This document shows positions 28,570-37,059 of a stretch of DNA of 64,000 bases, one piece after another. Every line of letters starts with the position of its first letter. Positions within the stretch are counted from its first letter, which is position 1. The notes below the pieces were generated by a model. The model was not told the DNA's origin and ran no database searches. It was given only the letters and a program-made list of their open reading frames with translations. Both the position numbers and the translations under genes were made by a program. The stretch is from the NCBI GenBank assembly GCA_016199745.1, contig JACQFZ010000057.1, forward strand, positions 115,680-179,679. The letters are read 5' to 3'. Source of the stretch: Gammaproteobacteria bacterium. GTDB taxonomy: Bacteria > Pseudomonadota > Gammaproteobacteria > Acidiferrobacterales > Sulfurifustaceae.

Positions 28570-29295
28570 TTATTGAATCGTACCCGGCAGACTTAAATCG
28601 CCCGACGCCACTTTAAAAACGTTTTCGACGCATAACAGCGGCGCGTGCAGGTTGGTATTGACGCGTAGGCCGGCGGTCACCCCGTCGAACTTGGCGCCAC
28701 TGACAGCGCCGATATTGTCGAACGGCACACGCACAGTGACCGTGCTGCCGGTCAATACAGGCGAGTAACCGGGGCTGTCGATGTAGATCGGCAATCCGGG
28801 CCAGGTCTTCGGCAACTTGGGCGTGGTGCCTTCGGCGATGTCGCGTACCTTGAGACCTTTTGCGCCGCAGGCGTCGTCCGGTGTCAGCACGACCCAATGG
28901 CTGTGCCAGACATTGCCGTCGTTGTCGAGGTTACCGTCGCCGTTTTCGTCGAACAGCGGGCTGTCGTCGAAGTCGGGATGCGCGGTGACCGCGAACGCGA
29001 GTATTCCGCTGTTCGCGTCGAAGCCGACCTCAGCCGGATCGAGCGACGTCGGCCAAACGTAGGAAAATACGCGGCTACCGGCGAGCTGGCCGGTCTTCGT
29101 TGGTTTATTCTTCCCAGCGCGGCCACTGACTTGCATGCGGAATACGACATACTGTTTTTCGGTCGTCACTTGCGTGCGCACGATGTCCCATTGCGGTTTG
29201 ACGTTCGAACTGGTTGTCGTTGCAATGCCGTCGTCGGCATAACTCGTTAGCGCGACGAAAGCAAACGCTGCGGGTAAAGCACATAACACTTTCAT
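28570..29295 (-). CDS. Secreted hypothetical protein with a calcium-loop-like motif
   Basis: 241 residues with a clear signal peptide (KVLCALPAAFAFVALTSYA). I do not recognise the family. The mature protein is beta-rich (QYVVFRMQVSGRAG; FSYVWPTSLDP; VTVRVPFDNIG) and contains DENGDGNLDNDGN at about residue 117, which has the DxNxDGxxD spacing of EF-hand or dockerin calcium loops. A GAGGAG ribosome site precedes ATG 29295. It is divergent from an HxlR regulator gene 130 bases away, the usual arrangement for a gene controlled by that regulator. Confidence 0.75.
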   Translation of the reverse strand: MKVLCALPAAFAFVALTSYADDGIATTTSSNVKPQWDIVRTQVTTEKQYVVFRMQVSGRAGKNKPTKTGQLAGSRVFSYVWPTSLDPAEVGFDANSGILAFAVTAHPDFDDSPLFDENGDGNLDNDGNVWHSHWVVLTPDDACGAKGLKVRDIAEGTTPKLPKTWPGLPIYIDSPGYSPVLTGSTVTVRVPFDNIGAVSGAKFDGVTAGLRVNTNLHAPLLCVENVFKVASGDLSLPGTIQ

Positions 29296-29424
29296 TGGTA
29301 CTCCTCGTTTGACGCTGTTGAACACGCACCGGAGAATAGGGCGCGCTTTGCATGAGGAAAAGTCCGCACTTTTTAGAATGGTAGGTACTTTCTGGTGTGT
29401 CTTGTTGATCGGTAGGGGGAAAAA

Positions 29425-29739
29425 TTGGCAGTCTTGGGCGAGAAAATTTCGGCAAAGCGGATGGTGGAAGACGTTATCGGCTGCAAGTGGTCGTTGCATG
29501 TGCTTGCGCTGGTGCGTTCCGGCGTTAACCGCCCGGGTGCCATGGAACGGAGTATCGAAGGTCTCACTACTAAAGTATTGAACGAACGCCTGCGCAAGCT
29601 CGTGCGCTACGGCATTCTCGAACGGCACAGCTTTCCGGAAGTGCCGCCGCGCGTCGAGTATCTGCTGACCGATTTCGGTCAGCGCTTTACGCATATTGTC
29701 GACAGCATCGAAGCTCTCGATCGCGACTCAACGACTTAG
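29425..29739 (+). CDS. HxlR family winged-helix transcriptional regulator
   Basis: 104 residues. The HxlR signature is complete: VIGCKWSLHVLALVRSGVNR, the recognition region EGLTTKVLNERLRKLVRYGI, and PEVPPRVEYLLTDFGQRF. The start is a TTG at 29425 with an AGGGGGA site 5 bases upstream; an ATG at 29461 would remove the first 12 residues and part of the first helix. The cysteine common in redox- or aldehyde-sensing HxlR proteins appears as IGCKW. It is divergent from the secreted protein gene and followed by a DUF2243 membrane gene. Confidence 0.88.
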   Translation: MAVLGEKISAKRMVEDVIGCKWSLHVLALVRSGVNRPGAMERSIEGLTTKVLNERLRKLVRYGILERHSFPEVPPRVEYLLTDFGQRFTHIVDSIEALDRDSTT

Positions 29740-29764
29740 AACAGTACGATCGATTGGCTCACGG

Positions 29765-30268
29765 ATGGTACGACGCAAAAAGAATTTTCCCAGTTGGCAG
29801 AAGCGCCAGCGTTCGCCGATTATGCAAGCCGGCCTTGTGCTCGGTTTCGGCCTCAGCATGTTTTTCGATGGCATCGTGTTTCATCAGTTGCTGCAATGGC
29901 ATCACCTGGTCTCATTTCGTGATCCAGTAATAACGACGGCGGCGTTGCAACAGCAAGTGTTCTGGGATGGCGTGTTTCACAGCGCCGCCTATGTCGTCAT
30001 GGCATTGGGGCTGGTGCTGTTGTGGCGCGCGGCGGCAGGTATGCCGATCGCAAAATCTCGGCGGATGTTGCTCGGCTATCTGCTTGTCGGTTTCGGCGGA
30101 TTTAATATCGTCGACTCGATCGTCAGTCACGGGCTATTACAGCTGCATCACGTTCGTGACGACACGCCGAACTGGCTGGTCTACGATATCGTTTTCTTTT
30201 TTATCGCCGGCGTGCTGGTGACAGCGATCGGCTGGTGGCTCACGCGATCGCCGCCGCGTTCACTGTAA
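29765..30268 (+). CDS. DUF2243 domain membrane protein
   Basis: 167 residues, four predicted transmembrane helices. DUF2243 signatures: FFDGIVFHQLLQWHH in helix 1 and NIVDSIVSHGLLQLHHVRDD in helix 3, each with conserved Asp and His that could bind a metal or haem. Function unknown. ATG 29765 is preferred; ATG 29822 would remove the basic N-terminus. It follows the HxlR gene by 25 bases and overlaps the last 9 bases of the convergent TPR gene. Confidence 0.85.
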   Translation: MVRRKKNFPSWQKRQRSPIMQAGLVLGFGLSMFFDGIVFHQLLQWHHLVSFRDPVITTAALQQQVFWDGVFHSAAYVVMALGLVLLWRAAAGMPIAKSRRMLLGYLLVGFGGFNIVDSIVSHGLLQLHHVRDDTPNWLVYDIVFFFIAGVLVTAIGWWLTRSPPRSL

Positions 30269-30892
30269 GTGCTGTTTCTCGTAGCGTTCGAACTTGTTTC
30301 GTTCTTCCAGGGCTGTCATGTACGAGCGCATGGCCGCGAATGTCTCGCCCTTCTTTTTTTGCGCGACCGCCAGCGCCGCGTGTAACCCATACGCCTCCGG
30401 CTCGATCTTCAGCGCTCGCTGCACCAGGTTCTCCGCTTCGTCCCACTTTCCGAGCTTGCCTTTGACGACACCCATGTAACCGAGCGCCCAGGCGTTCAGC
30501 TGCCCAACCGGTTCGCTATTCGCGACTTGGCCGAGCAGGTTGAGTGCCTGGGCGTAGTCTTCCTTGAAGTAATACAAGAAGCCGAGCCGGTACTTGGCTT
30601 TTAAATCGTTCGGGTTCTCTTGCTGCTTCTTGAGATATTTCGGCAACACTTTATTCGCAAAACCGGGATCGAGTTGGCGCACATGTTTCAACACCGTGCG
30701 GCCTTCCTCCACTTTGCCGAGGTAGGAAAGGCAAGTGGCGTATTCAAAATTGAGCTCGGTGTCATTGGGCGCCTGCCCGGCCTTCGCTTTTAGTTGCCGA
30801 TATTCTTGGGCGATATCCGGCGCGACGGTGTACTCCGCGTGTGCGCAAAGCCAGGGCATCGCCAACAGCGGAATGATCAACCAGCGCTTCAT
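30260..30892 (-). CDS. Periplasmic tetratricopeptide-repeat protein
   Basis: 210 residues from ATG 30892, which gives a compact signal peptide KRWLIIPLLAMPWLCAHA. The remainder is TPR-like helical hairpins (LNFEYATCLSYLGKVEEGRT; YRLGFLYYFKEDYAQALNLL; LGYMGVVKGKLGKWDEAENL; HAALAVAQKKKGETFAAMRS). ATG 30913 and 30901 are alternative starts; none has a good ribosome site. It is likely a scaffold for an envelope complex; no partner can be named. It is downstream of ttcA, with a palindrome between them. Confidence 0.8.
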   Translation of the reverse strand: MKRWLIIPLLAMPWLCAHAEYTVAPDIAQEYRQLKAKAGQAPNDTELNFEYATCLSYLGKVEEGRTVLKHVRQLDPGFANKVLPKYLKKQQENPNDLKAKYRLGFLYYFKEDYAQALNLLGQVANSEPVGQLNAWALGYMGVVKGKLGKWDEAENLVQRALKIEPEAYGLHAALAVAQKKKGETFAAMRSYMTALEERNKFERYEKQHLQ

Positions 30893-30924
30893 AGATTGCA
30901 TGCGTGTCGCCATGTCAGTTCTAT

Positions 30925-30957
30925 GTGTCAACGCTGATTTAGGATCAGCGTTGACAC
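30925..30957. promoter_or_regulatory. Perfect 14-bp inverted repeat between ttcA and the TPR gene
   Basis: GTGTCAACGCTGAT, a 5-base loop, and its exact complement. No T tract follows on either strand, so it is a poor terminator; an operator, RNA-processing hairpin or terminator-like end of ttcA mRNA are all possible. Confidence 0.5.
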
Positions 30958-30993
30958 CATTTGATGCCGTCGTAAACCGGCAGCCGACAACAA

Positions 30994-31866
30994 TTACGGG
31001 TCGGACAGCACGATCTCATCGAACAAGATATCACCGTCGGCATAAGGCTCGGCGCGCGGCGCCAAGTTAGCGAAGTCGAACAGCGTCCGGTCGGCGAGAT
31101 GCGACGGCGCGACGCTCTGTAGCGCCCGGAACATCGACTCGATACGGCCGGGGAATTTCTTGTCCCAGTCGCGCAGCATTTCTTTGATCGCCTGGCGTTG
31201 CAGGTTTGGCTGCGAGCCGCATAGGTTGCACGGAATGATCGGGAATTCCCGGTGCTGGGCGTACTCGGCAAGGTCGTGCTCGCGGCAGTAGGCGAGTGGG
31301 CGGACGACGATATGGCGGCCATCGTCCGAAATGAGCTTCGGCGGCATGCCCTTCAGCTTGCCGCCGTAGAACATGTTGAGCAGCAGCGTTTGCAGGATAT
31401 CGTCACGGTGATGGCCGAGCGCGATCTTCGTGCAGCCGAGCTCGGTCGCTGCTCGGTAAATGTTGCCGCGGCGTAGGCGCGAGCACAGGCCGCAGGTGGT
31501 TTTGCCCTCGGGGATGACGCGCTTCACCACGCTATAGGTATCGCGCTGCTCGATCCGGAATGGGACGCCAAGCTGGGTTAAATAGCCCGGCAACACCTGC
31601 TCGGGAAAGCCGGGTTGCCTCTGATCGAGGTTGTAAGCGACGATGTCGAACCGAATCGGCGCTTTTTCGCGCATGAATAACAGAATGTCGAGCAGCGCAT
31701 AGCTGTCTTTGCCGCCGGACAGGCATACCATCACCTTGTCGCCGTCCTCGATCATGTGAAAATCGCCGATCGCCTCGCCAACGGCGCGACGCAGCCGTTT
31801 AGCCAGTTTATTGGCCTCGTATTCGGCTTTATGCTGGGAACGGGTGAGGGGACTGGCTGACGGCAT
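30994..31866 (-). CDS. ttcA: tRNA 2-thiocytidine(32) synthetase TtcA
   Basis: 290 residues. It thiolates cytidine-32 in several tRNAs using ATP and a 4Fe-4S cluster. The PP-loop [13 protein letters not shown] is at residues about 50-62. The cluster cysteines are in [10 protein letters not shown], with a further [29 protein letters not shown] is the family-specific segment (read here in full run of 21, of which the key part is GHHRDD). ATG 31866 is unambiguous. It appears to head a two-gene unit with the TPR gene, though the palindrome at 30925 lies between. Confidence 0.96.
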   Translation of the reverse strand: MPSASPLTRSQHKAEYEANKLAKRLRRAVGEAIGDFHMIEDGDKVMVCLSGGKDSYALLDILLFMREKAPIRFDIVAYNLDQRQPGFPEQVLPGYLTQLGVPFRIEQRDTYSVVKRVIPEGKTTCGLCSRLRRGNIYRAATELGCTKIALGHHRDDILQTLLLNMFYGGKLKGMPPKLISDDGRHIVVRPLAYCREHDLAEYAQHREFPIIPCNLCGSQPNLQRQAIKEMLRDWDKKFPGRIESMFRALQSVAPSHLADRTLFDFANLAPRAEPYADGDILFDEIVLSDP

Positions 31867-32028
31867 GACGGAATCCTCGCTGGAAAGCTGATTTTACACG
31901 GCCGCCGCCGGTCTGTGCCGCCGACCTTCGGACTAGCCGATCGCTCCTTGATTTAACGCGTGGTAGCAGGGATGCTTGACCGCCTGTCGCATCGATAACT
32001 AAGGTAACAAGCTCGGCAGTTTTGCCCG

Positions 32029-32712
32029 ATGTCTCCCAATAGACCTACCCAAAAGCCCGGTTGGCGCCATGTGCTGGCGCTCAGCTTGTCAGTGAGCGTG
32101 CATGCGGCGTTGTTCACGGTGTTGGCGTATCACCGGGTCGTCGTCGAGTCGCCGGCGTCCGATATCCAGGTGAGCCTGGTCTACGACATGCCGGCGCCGC
32201 GCGTGTCCGCGCCAAAGTCACGACGCCGGCCGGCGCCGGCCAAACCCGCCGTAATACCGGTCGAGCAGAAAAGTGCCGCGGTCGCGGCAACGCCGGTCAC
32301 ACCCGCACCGCCAGCCGCGGAAGTGGCACCGACGGCAGAAACCGCCCCTACGGCGGATGATCCGCAACCGCCAGCGACCGCCGCTGCATCGCTCGAATCC
32401 GATCTAGCGGCGATCGTGCGTGAGGCATTGCCGATTCATCGTGTTTCACATCCACCGCGGTTCCTACGCAAGGTCGAGCCCAAGTATCCCGACCGTGAGC
32501 GTGCGATCGGCAAAGAGGGGCAGGTAACGGTTGAGGTCGTGATCGATACGCGTGGGACGGTCGTGCAGAAGAACATTGCCGTCAGTGGCGGCAACTCATT
32601 CGATCAGGCCGCGTTAGAAGCGGCCGATCAGAGTTTATTTACACCCGCCTATAACGACGACAAGCCGGTGCCGGTGCGGCGGTACATTCCGTACACGTTC
32701 AAAATAAATTAG
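32029..32712 (+). CDS. Energy transducer TonB
   Basis: 227 residues: cytoplasmic N-terminus, a single signal anchor (LALSLSVSVHAALFTVLAYH with the SxxxH feature), a Pro/Ala/Lys-rich periplasmic spacer (about 50-125) and a C-terminal TonB domain (PPRFLRKVEPKYPDRERAIG; GQVTVEVVIDTRGTV; AALEAADQSLFTPAYND). It transfers proton-motive energy from ExbBD to outer-membrane receptors. It is placed 80 bases before the receptor gene it probably serves; ExbB/ExbD are not in the window. Confidence 0.93.
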   Translation: MSPNRPTQKPGWRHVLALSLSVSVHAALFTVLAYHRVVVESPASDIQVSLVYDMPAPRVSAPKSRRRPAPAKPAVIPVEQKSAAVAATPVTPAPPAAEVAPTAETAPTADDPQPPATAAASLESDLAAIVREALPIHRVSHPPRFLRKVEPKYPDRERAIGKEGQVTVEVVIDTRGTVVQKNIAVSGGNSFDQAALEAADQSLFTPAYNDDKPVPVRRYIPYTFKIN

Positions 32713-32792
32713 GAAGTCGTTAACTATTTCTCTCACCCCGGATCGGGGTGGAGGGATCAAAAACAGAAGTTCATTAGGGAGGATCGTCGATC

Positions 32793-35054
32793 ATGCGTGT
32801 GGTACCACTCTTTTTTATGGCGCTGGCCCTAGTCGGTATGGGCATGCCGGTGCGAGCGGCGAGCCTGCCGTGGCAGGTACAGGGAGTCGTGCTGGAAAAA
32901 GGGACTCGCCGGCCGTTGCCGCTGATTAATGTGTTTCTGGTCGAGGACGACACGCACAGCACGGTTACCGATGCTCAGGGAAAGTTTGTATTGGTCATCG
33001 ACAAGCCCGGCGACTATTCATTGTCGGCCATGAGCGTCGATTATGAACGGCTGGCGCCGCAGAAATTTCGCGTCGGCGACGATCAAGCGGCGGCCGATGT
33101 GACGCTTTATTTGGAACCGGCGACGACATTGCCCGGTGTCGTCGTTTACGCCGACCGCAATCCAGACAAGGTCAGCAAGATCAGCATCACCGGTAAAGAG
33201 CTGCACGAAGTCGCCGGCAGCGCCGGCGACCCATTACGCGGCTTGCAAACATTGCCCGGCATTACTGTTAGCGGCGATACCAGCGCCGCGCCGGCGATTC
33301 GCGGTACGTCGCCGGACGACAATCTTTATTACGTCGACGGCTTGCCGGTGTTTTATCTGTTTCACTTCGGCGGCATGTTCAGCGTCTTCAACGCCGATCT
33401 GGTTACTGACTTCAATTTTTTCCCGTCAGCGTTCGGTCCCGAATACGACAACGCCCTCGGTGGTGTGATCGATGTGCGGTTACGCGAGCCGCGCACCGAT
33501 CGCTTCGGTGCCAAGCTCAACATCAATTTTTATGAAAGCGATTTTCTGATTGAAGGACCGGTCAACGATCGCCAGTCGTATTATTTTTCCGCACGCCGCA
33601 GTTATTACGATTTAATTCTGCCGAAGAGCGGCGATTTCGGCGACGACGAAAATGGCGTCGAGTACCGCCAGTTTCCGGCGTTCTACGACTACCAGGGAAA
33701 ATATGTATGGCGCGTCAATGACGACAACACGGTTAACGTATTGCTTACCGGTGCCGGCGATAAATTCGAGCTGTTCGTTCCGGAAGATTCGAAACCGGCG
33801 GCGAAGGATCCGGTACTGACCGGTTCGCTGACGTCGGATACCAGCTTCGATTCGCAAGGAGTCGTCTGGAGCGGCCGGCTATCGTCGCAGAGTAATCACA
33901 AATTTCGTTTCTCGCATATGACCAGCGATGTCGGCCAATCCGTCGGTAGCGCCGGCACGGTATTTGTGGCGTTCGACAGTTATCAAGTGCGGGAGGAGTT
34001 GACGACGAAATTAAACGACGCGCATACCTTGCTGCTTGGCGGCGGCTTTTGGTCCACCGACGTTAATTTAAATTTGGACGCGCGCAACCCGCGTTGCACC
34101 GAGTTTGATCCGGACTGCGATTTAACATCGGCCGAACGCTTGCAGAGCGACGACCAGTTAAGTATTCATGGGGCCACGGCGTACGCCAAAGATCGTTGGC
34201 GCCTAACCGAGCCGTTTACGCTGATTCTAGGTGCGCGGTTTTCTACCGAAGATTATTTAGATGGGCCGTTTATCGAGCCGCGCCTCGGCGGCGAATGGCA
34301 AGTGACGCCGCGCACGCGCTTGACCGCCGGTTGGGGTAAGTATCATCAATTTCCCGACGGCGAACAGGTGATCGACACCTTCGGTAATCCCGATCTCTCG
34401 AGCCTGCGTGGCCGCCACTCGGTGTTGGGCGCATTGCACAAGTTCGATGACGGCTGGTCGTGGTCGACCGAGCTGTATTACAAAACCATGGAAGATTTGG
34501 TGGTCGCCGACGATACGTTTCGCTATCTCAACAACGGCAGCGGCGAGGCGTACGGCGTCGACATCCTGATCAAGAAAGAATTGACCGATCGATTCTCCGG
34601 TTGGATATCGACGACATTGTCGCGTTCCGAGCGTACCAACGAAACCACCGGCGAAACATTTCCCGCGAACTTCGATCAGCCGGTGGTGATTAACCTCGTC
34701 AGCAATTACAAACTAACGAATCGTTGGACCTTGGGTGCCAGCTGGCGCTATCACAGCGGTAACCCGGACACACCCATCACCGGTGGGACGCTGCGGCCGG
34801 GGAGCACCGATGAATATCGCGCGAACTACGGCGAGACCAACTCCGATCGCTTGCCGGCATACCATCGGCTCGACCTGCGGCTGGGCCGCGATTTCGTTTA
34901 CAACACGTGGAAACTCAATACCTATTTCGAGCTGATCAACGCTTACAACCACAAGAATGTCGACGGCTATAGCTACAGCCGCGACTACAGCTCGCGTAAG
35001 CCGGTCTATCAATTGCCGCTGCTGTTCTCCTTCGGCGTGCAAGCCGAGTTCTAA
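32793..35054 (+). CDS. TonB-dependent outer-membrane receptor with N-terminal carboxypeptidase-regulatory-like domain
   Basis: 753 residues. Signal peptide (VVPLFFMALALVGMGMPVRA), a CarboxypepD_reg-like beta domain (about 28-105: VVLEKGTRRPLPLINVFLVE to YLEPATTLPGVVVY), then the plug (GLQTLPGITVSGDTSAAPAI; GTSPDDNLYYVDGLPV) and a 22-strand-type barrel ending in the aromatic QLPLLFSFGVQAEF. The short cysteine pair CTEFDPDCD suggests one extracellular disulfide. Substrate unknown; no siderophore or B12 genes nearby. It is transcribed with the tonB gene upstream. Confidence 0.92.
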   Translation: MRVVPLFFMALALVGMGMPVRAASLPWQVQGVVLEKGTRRPLPLINVFLVEDDTHSTVTDAQGKFVLVIDKPGDYSLSAMSVDYERLAPQKFRVGDDQAAADVTLYLEPATTLPGVVVYADRNPDKVSKISITGKELHEVAGSAGDPLRGLQTLPGITVSGDTSAAPAIRGTSPDDNLYYVDGLPVFYLFHFGGMFSVFNADLVTDFNFFPSAFGPEYDNALGGVIDVRLREPRTDRFGAKLNINFYESDFLIEGPVNDRQSYYFSARRSYYDLILPKSGDFGDDENGVEYRQFPAFYDYQGKYVWRVNDDNTVNVLLTGAGDKFELFVPEDSKPAAKDPVLTGSLTSDTSFDSQGVVWSGRLSSQSNHKFRFSHMTSDVGQSVGSAGTVFVAFDSYQVREELTTKLNDAHTLLLGGGFWSTDVNLNLDARNPRCTEFDPDCDLTSAERLQSDDQLSIHGATAYAKDRWRLTEPFTLILGARFSTEDYLDGPFIEPRLGGEWQVTPRTRLTAGWGKYHQFPDGEQVIDTFGNPDLSSLRGRHSVLGALHKFDDGWSWSTELYYKTMEDLVVADDTFRYLNNGSGEAYGVDILIKKELTDRFSGWISTTLSRSERTNETTGETFPANFDQPVVINLVSNYKLTNRWTLGASWRYHSGNPDTPITGGTLRPGSTDEYRANYGETNSDRLPAYHRLDLRLGRDFVYNTWKLNTYFELINAYNHKNVDGYSYSRDYSSRKPVYQLPLLFSFGVQAEF

Positions 35055-35059
35055 AAAAA

Positions 35060-35084
35060 CAAGTCCGGGTTGACGCCGGACTTG
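35060..35084. terminator. Hairpin after the receptor gene
   Basis: AAGTCCGG-7 bases-CCGGACTT begins 6 bases after the receptor stop. On the plus strand no T tract follows; on the minus strand it is followed by seven T residues. It may end receptor transcripts weakly and block antisense transcription. Confidence 0.45.
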
Positions 35085-35094
35085 GCACCGTGTG

Positions 35095-35118
35095 ATAGTT
35101 AACCATATGGTTAACTAT
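35095..35118. promoter_or_regulatory. Perfect 24-bp palindrome over the arsR-type start codon, probable operator
   Basis: The half-site ATAGTTAACCAT is followed immediately by its exact complement, centred between 35106 and 35107, so the second half begins with the ATG of the regulator gene. Such placement fits autorepression by the dimeric winged-helix protein it precedes; a bound dimer would block both transcription and ribosome access. Confidence 0.75.
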
Positions 35119-35556
35119 TCGCCGGCTGTATTGGACCGCACATTCGCCGCCCTGGCCGATCCTACCCGTCGAGCGATTTTGGCGCGGCTGGCAGAAGGCG
35201 AGGCGAATGTGTCCGAACTCGCTAAGCCATTCGACGTTTCGCTGCCGGCCATCTCTAAGCATCTACGGATTCTCGAAGACGCCGGCTTGTTGTTGCGTAC
35301 CATCGACGGTCGTGTCCATCGCTGCCAGGTGAACGCCGCGCCGATGCGTGCCGCCGCCGAGTGGATCGAACGCTATCGCGCATTCTGGGACGTGCGCTTG
35401 GATGCATTGGCAACTTATCTGTCTCGAAATTCCGAGGAACAATCGTCATGGCAAAACCACAACTCAAAAAAAGCGAAACCACGCTCGTCCTCACGCGCCA
35501 GTTCGACGCGCCGCGCGAGCAAGTCTTCCGCGCGTGGACCGACCCGAAAGCGTTGA
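35107..35556 (+). CDS. ArsR/SmtB-type winged-helix regulator
   Basis: 149 residues. Core domain: LDRTFAALADPTRRAILARL, the recognition region VSELAKPFDVSLPAISKHLR, and the wing AGLLLRTIDGRVHRCQV. No metal-binding cysteines are visible, matching the subgroup that sits before SRPBCC genes. The family normally ends near residue 115-120; here the frame continues through a Ser/Arg/Lys-rich tail that overlaps the SRPBCC gene by 109 bases. The tail has no domain character, so either the stop was lost or the overlap is real. Its own start codon lies in the 24-bp palindrome. Confidence 0.88.
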   Translation: MVNYSPAVLDRTFAALADPTRRAILARLAEGEANVSELAKPFDVSLPAISKHLRILEDAGLLLRTIDGRVHRCQVNAAPMRAAAEWIERYRAFWDVRLDALATYLSRNSEEQSSWQNHNSKKAKPRSSSRASSTRRASKSSARGPTRKR

Positions 35557-36401
35557 TGCAGTGGTTCGCGCCGGCGGACTCGTTCACGACGCCGGCGGCC
35601 GACGTCGAGCTGCGCGTCGGCGGCCGCTATCGGATCGACATGGTCTCAGCCGACGGCAAACATCACATCGTCGCCGGCGAATACCGAGAAGTCCGCGCAC
35701 CGGAACGATTGGTGTTTACCTGGGCGTGGGCGAGCAAGGAGCCTGAAACCGGCGATACCTTGGTAACCGTCGAGCTGCGTGATCTTGGCGGGCGCACCGA
35801 GCTTGTGCTCACGCACGAACGTTTCTTGACAGCGCACGCACGTGATCTACACGAGCAGGGCCACAGCGGTTGCCTCGATCGTTTACAGCGGCTGTTGGCG
35901 GTCGAACGTGCGCGCCGGTTGCTGACGGGCGCAGCCAGTGACTCAACGACGATGCCGCGCGAGCGCGAAGCGGCCATCGTTCTAAGGCGCCAGTTCGACG
36001 CACCGCGCGCGCAAGTGTTCCGTGCCTGGACCGATCCGCAGGTATTGATGCAGTGGTTCGCGCCGTCCGCCGATTTCCAGATACCCGCGGTCGAGGTCGA
36101 TCTGCGCGTCGGCGGCGGTTATCGCATCGAAATGATCGACCCCGACGGCAAACGTCATTGCGCAATCGGCCGTTACGAAGAAATACGTCCGCCGGAAAAA
36201 TTAGTGTTCACCTGGACCTGGGAGCGCGACGAGATCGGCACCGGCGACACGTTGGTGACCGTCGATCTGCGCGATGTCGGCGGGCGGACTGAGCTGGTGC
36301 TGACGCACGAACGCTTCCAAACCGCACACGCCCGCGAGCTGCATGTGTTTGGTCACACCGGTTGCCTGGCACGCCTACAGCTTTTGTTGGCGGCGACGTA
36401 A
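35448..36401 (+). CDS. Tandem SRPBCC (AHSA1-like) protein
   Basis: 317 residues containing two complete AHSA1/START-like domains of about 140 residues each: residues 10-150 (LTRQFDAPREQVFRAWTDPK ... LVLTHERFLTAHARDLHEQG) and 172-315 (LRRQFDAPRAQVFRAWTDPQ ... LVLTHERFQTAHARELHVFG). The two are strongly alike, so this is a gene duplication fused in frame. SRPBCC domains bind hydrophobic ligands; function unknown. ATG 35448 lies inside the 3' end of the ArsR frame, so the genes are translationally coupled. Confidence 0.93.
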   Translation: MAKPQLKKSETTLVLTRQFDAPREQVFRAWTDPKALMQWFAPADSFTTPAADVELRVGGRYRIDMVSADGKHHIVAGEYREVRAPERLVFTWAWASKEPETGDTLVTVELRDLGGRTELVLTHERFLTAHARDLHEQGHSGCLDRLQRLLAVERARRLLTGAASDSTTMPREREAAIVLRRQFDAPRAQVFRAWTDPQVLMQWFAPSADFQIPAVEVDLRVGGGYRIEMIDPDGKRHCAIGRYEEIRPPEKLVFTWTWERDEIGTGDTLVTVDLRDVGGRTELVLTHERFQTAHARELHVFGHTGCLARLQLLLAAT

Positions 36402-36470
36402 TACCGTTTACGCAAGATTTCGAAAAACGTTTCGGCGATCAGCCGGGACTCAACTTTAAGGGAGATAGTC

Positions 36471-36836
36471 ATGAACGCTGTTAATTGGTTTGAAATTCCT
36501 GTTCACGATTTGGCGAAAGCGCAGCGCTTTTACGAAGCCGTGTTCGACCTGAAGTTGTCGATCATGGAGGTAGGGCCGAAGCGGGCGGCGATGTTTCCGA
36601 TGGCGCCCGAGGCGCCGGGTACCTCGGGTTCACTGATGAAGGCCCCGGGCTACACGCCGTCGACTACCGGCACGTTGGTGTACTTCAGCGTCGGCGACAT
36701 CGACGCCACGCTCGCGCGCGTCGCCGCCAACGGCGGCAAGCAGCTCATGCCAAAGACCAGCGTCGGTTCGCACGGCTTCATCGCCCACTTCGAAGATTGC
36801 GAAGGCAATCGCGTGGCGTTGCATTCGCGCACCTGA
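36471..36836 (+). CDS. VOC family protein (glyoxalase-like)
   Basis: 121 residues, one VOC unit of paired beta-alpha-beta-beta-beta modules: NWFEIPVHDLAKAQRFYEAV and TLVYFSVGDIDATLARVAAN, ending GFIAHFEDCEGNRVALHS. Metal-ligand positions (an early His or Glu and a terminal Glu) are not fully conserved, so enzymatic class is uncertain. A GGGAG site lies before ATG 36471. It follows the SRPBCC gene by 70 bases, a frequent pairing in ArsR-SRPBCC-VOC clusters. Confidence 0.9.
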   Translation: MNAVNWFEIPVHDLAKAQRFYEAVFDLKLSIMEVGPKRAAMFPMAPEAPGTSGSLMKAPGYTPSTTGTLVYFSVGDIDATLARVAANGGKQLMPKTSVGSHGFIAHFEDCEGNRVALHSRT

Positions 36837-36867
36837 TGCGCCGGCGGTTTAACGATAGGGAGGAATC

Positions 36868-37059
36868 ATGGCAACCAATCTGGAAATTTTCTGGGGCAGC
36901 GGCAGCCCCCATTCGTGGCGAGTGTTGTTGACGGCCGAGCTCAAGCGCATTCCGTACGAAATGAAACGTATAGAGACATTGCCGGGTTACGAGCGGACCT
37001 ATCCGCCGCATTGGCGCGCCGACAACGTCGCCCGTACGACGTCGACGGTGAACGCATGA
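36868..37059 (+). pseudogene. Glutathione S-transferase N-terminal fragment
   Basis: 63 codons. The first 40 (LEIFWGSGSPHSWRVLLTAE then LKRIPYEMKRIE) match the thioredoxin-like N-terminal domain of GST with the catalytic Ser region SPHSWR. The rest of that domain and the C-terminal helical domain are missing, and the frame runs into non-homologous sequence. A good GGGAGGA site precedes ATG 36868. The stop overlaps the start of the next gene (ATGA), as if a deletion joined the two. Confidence 0.75.
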
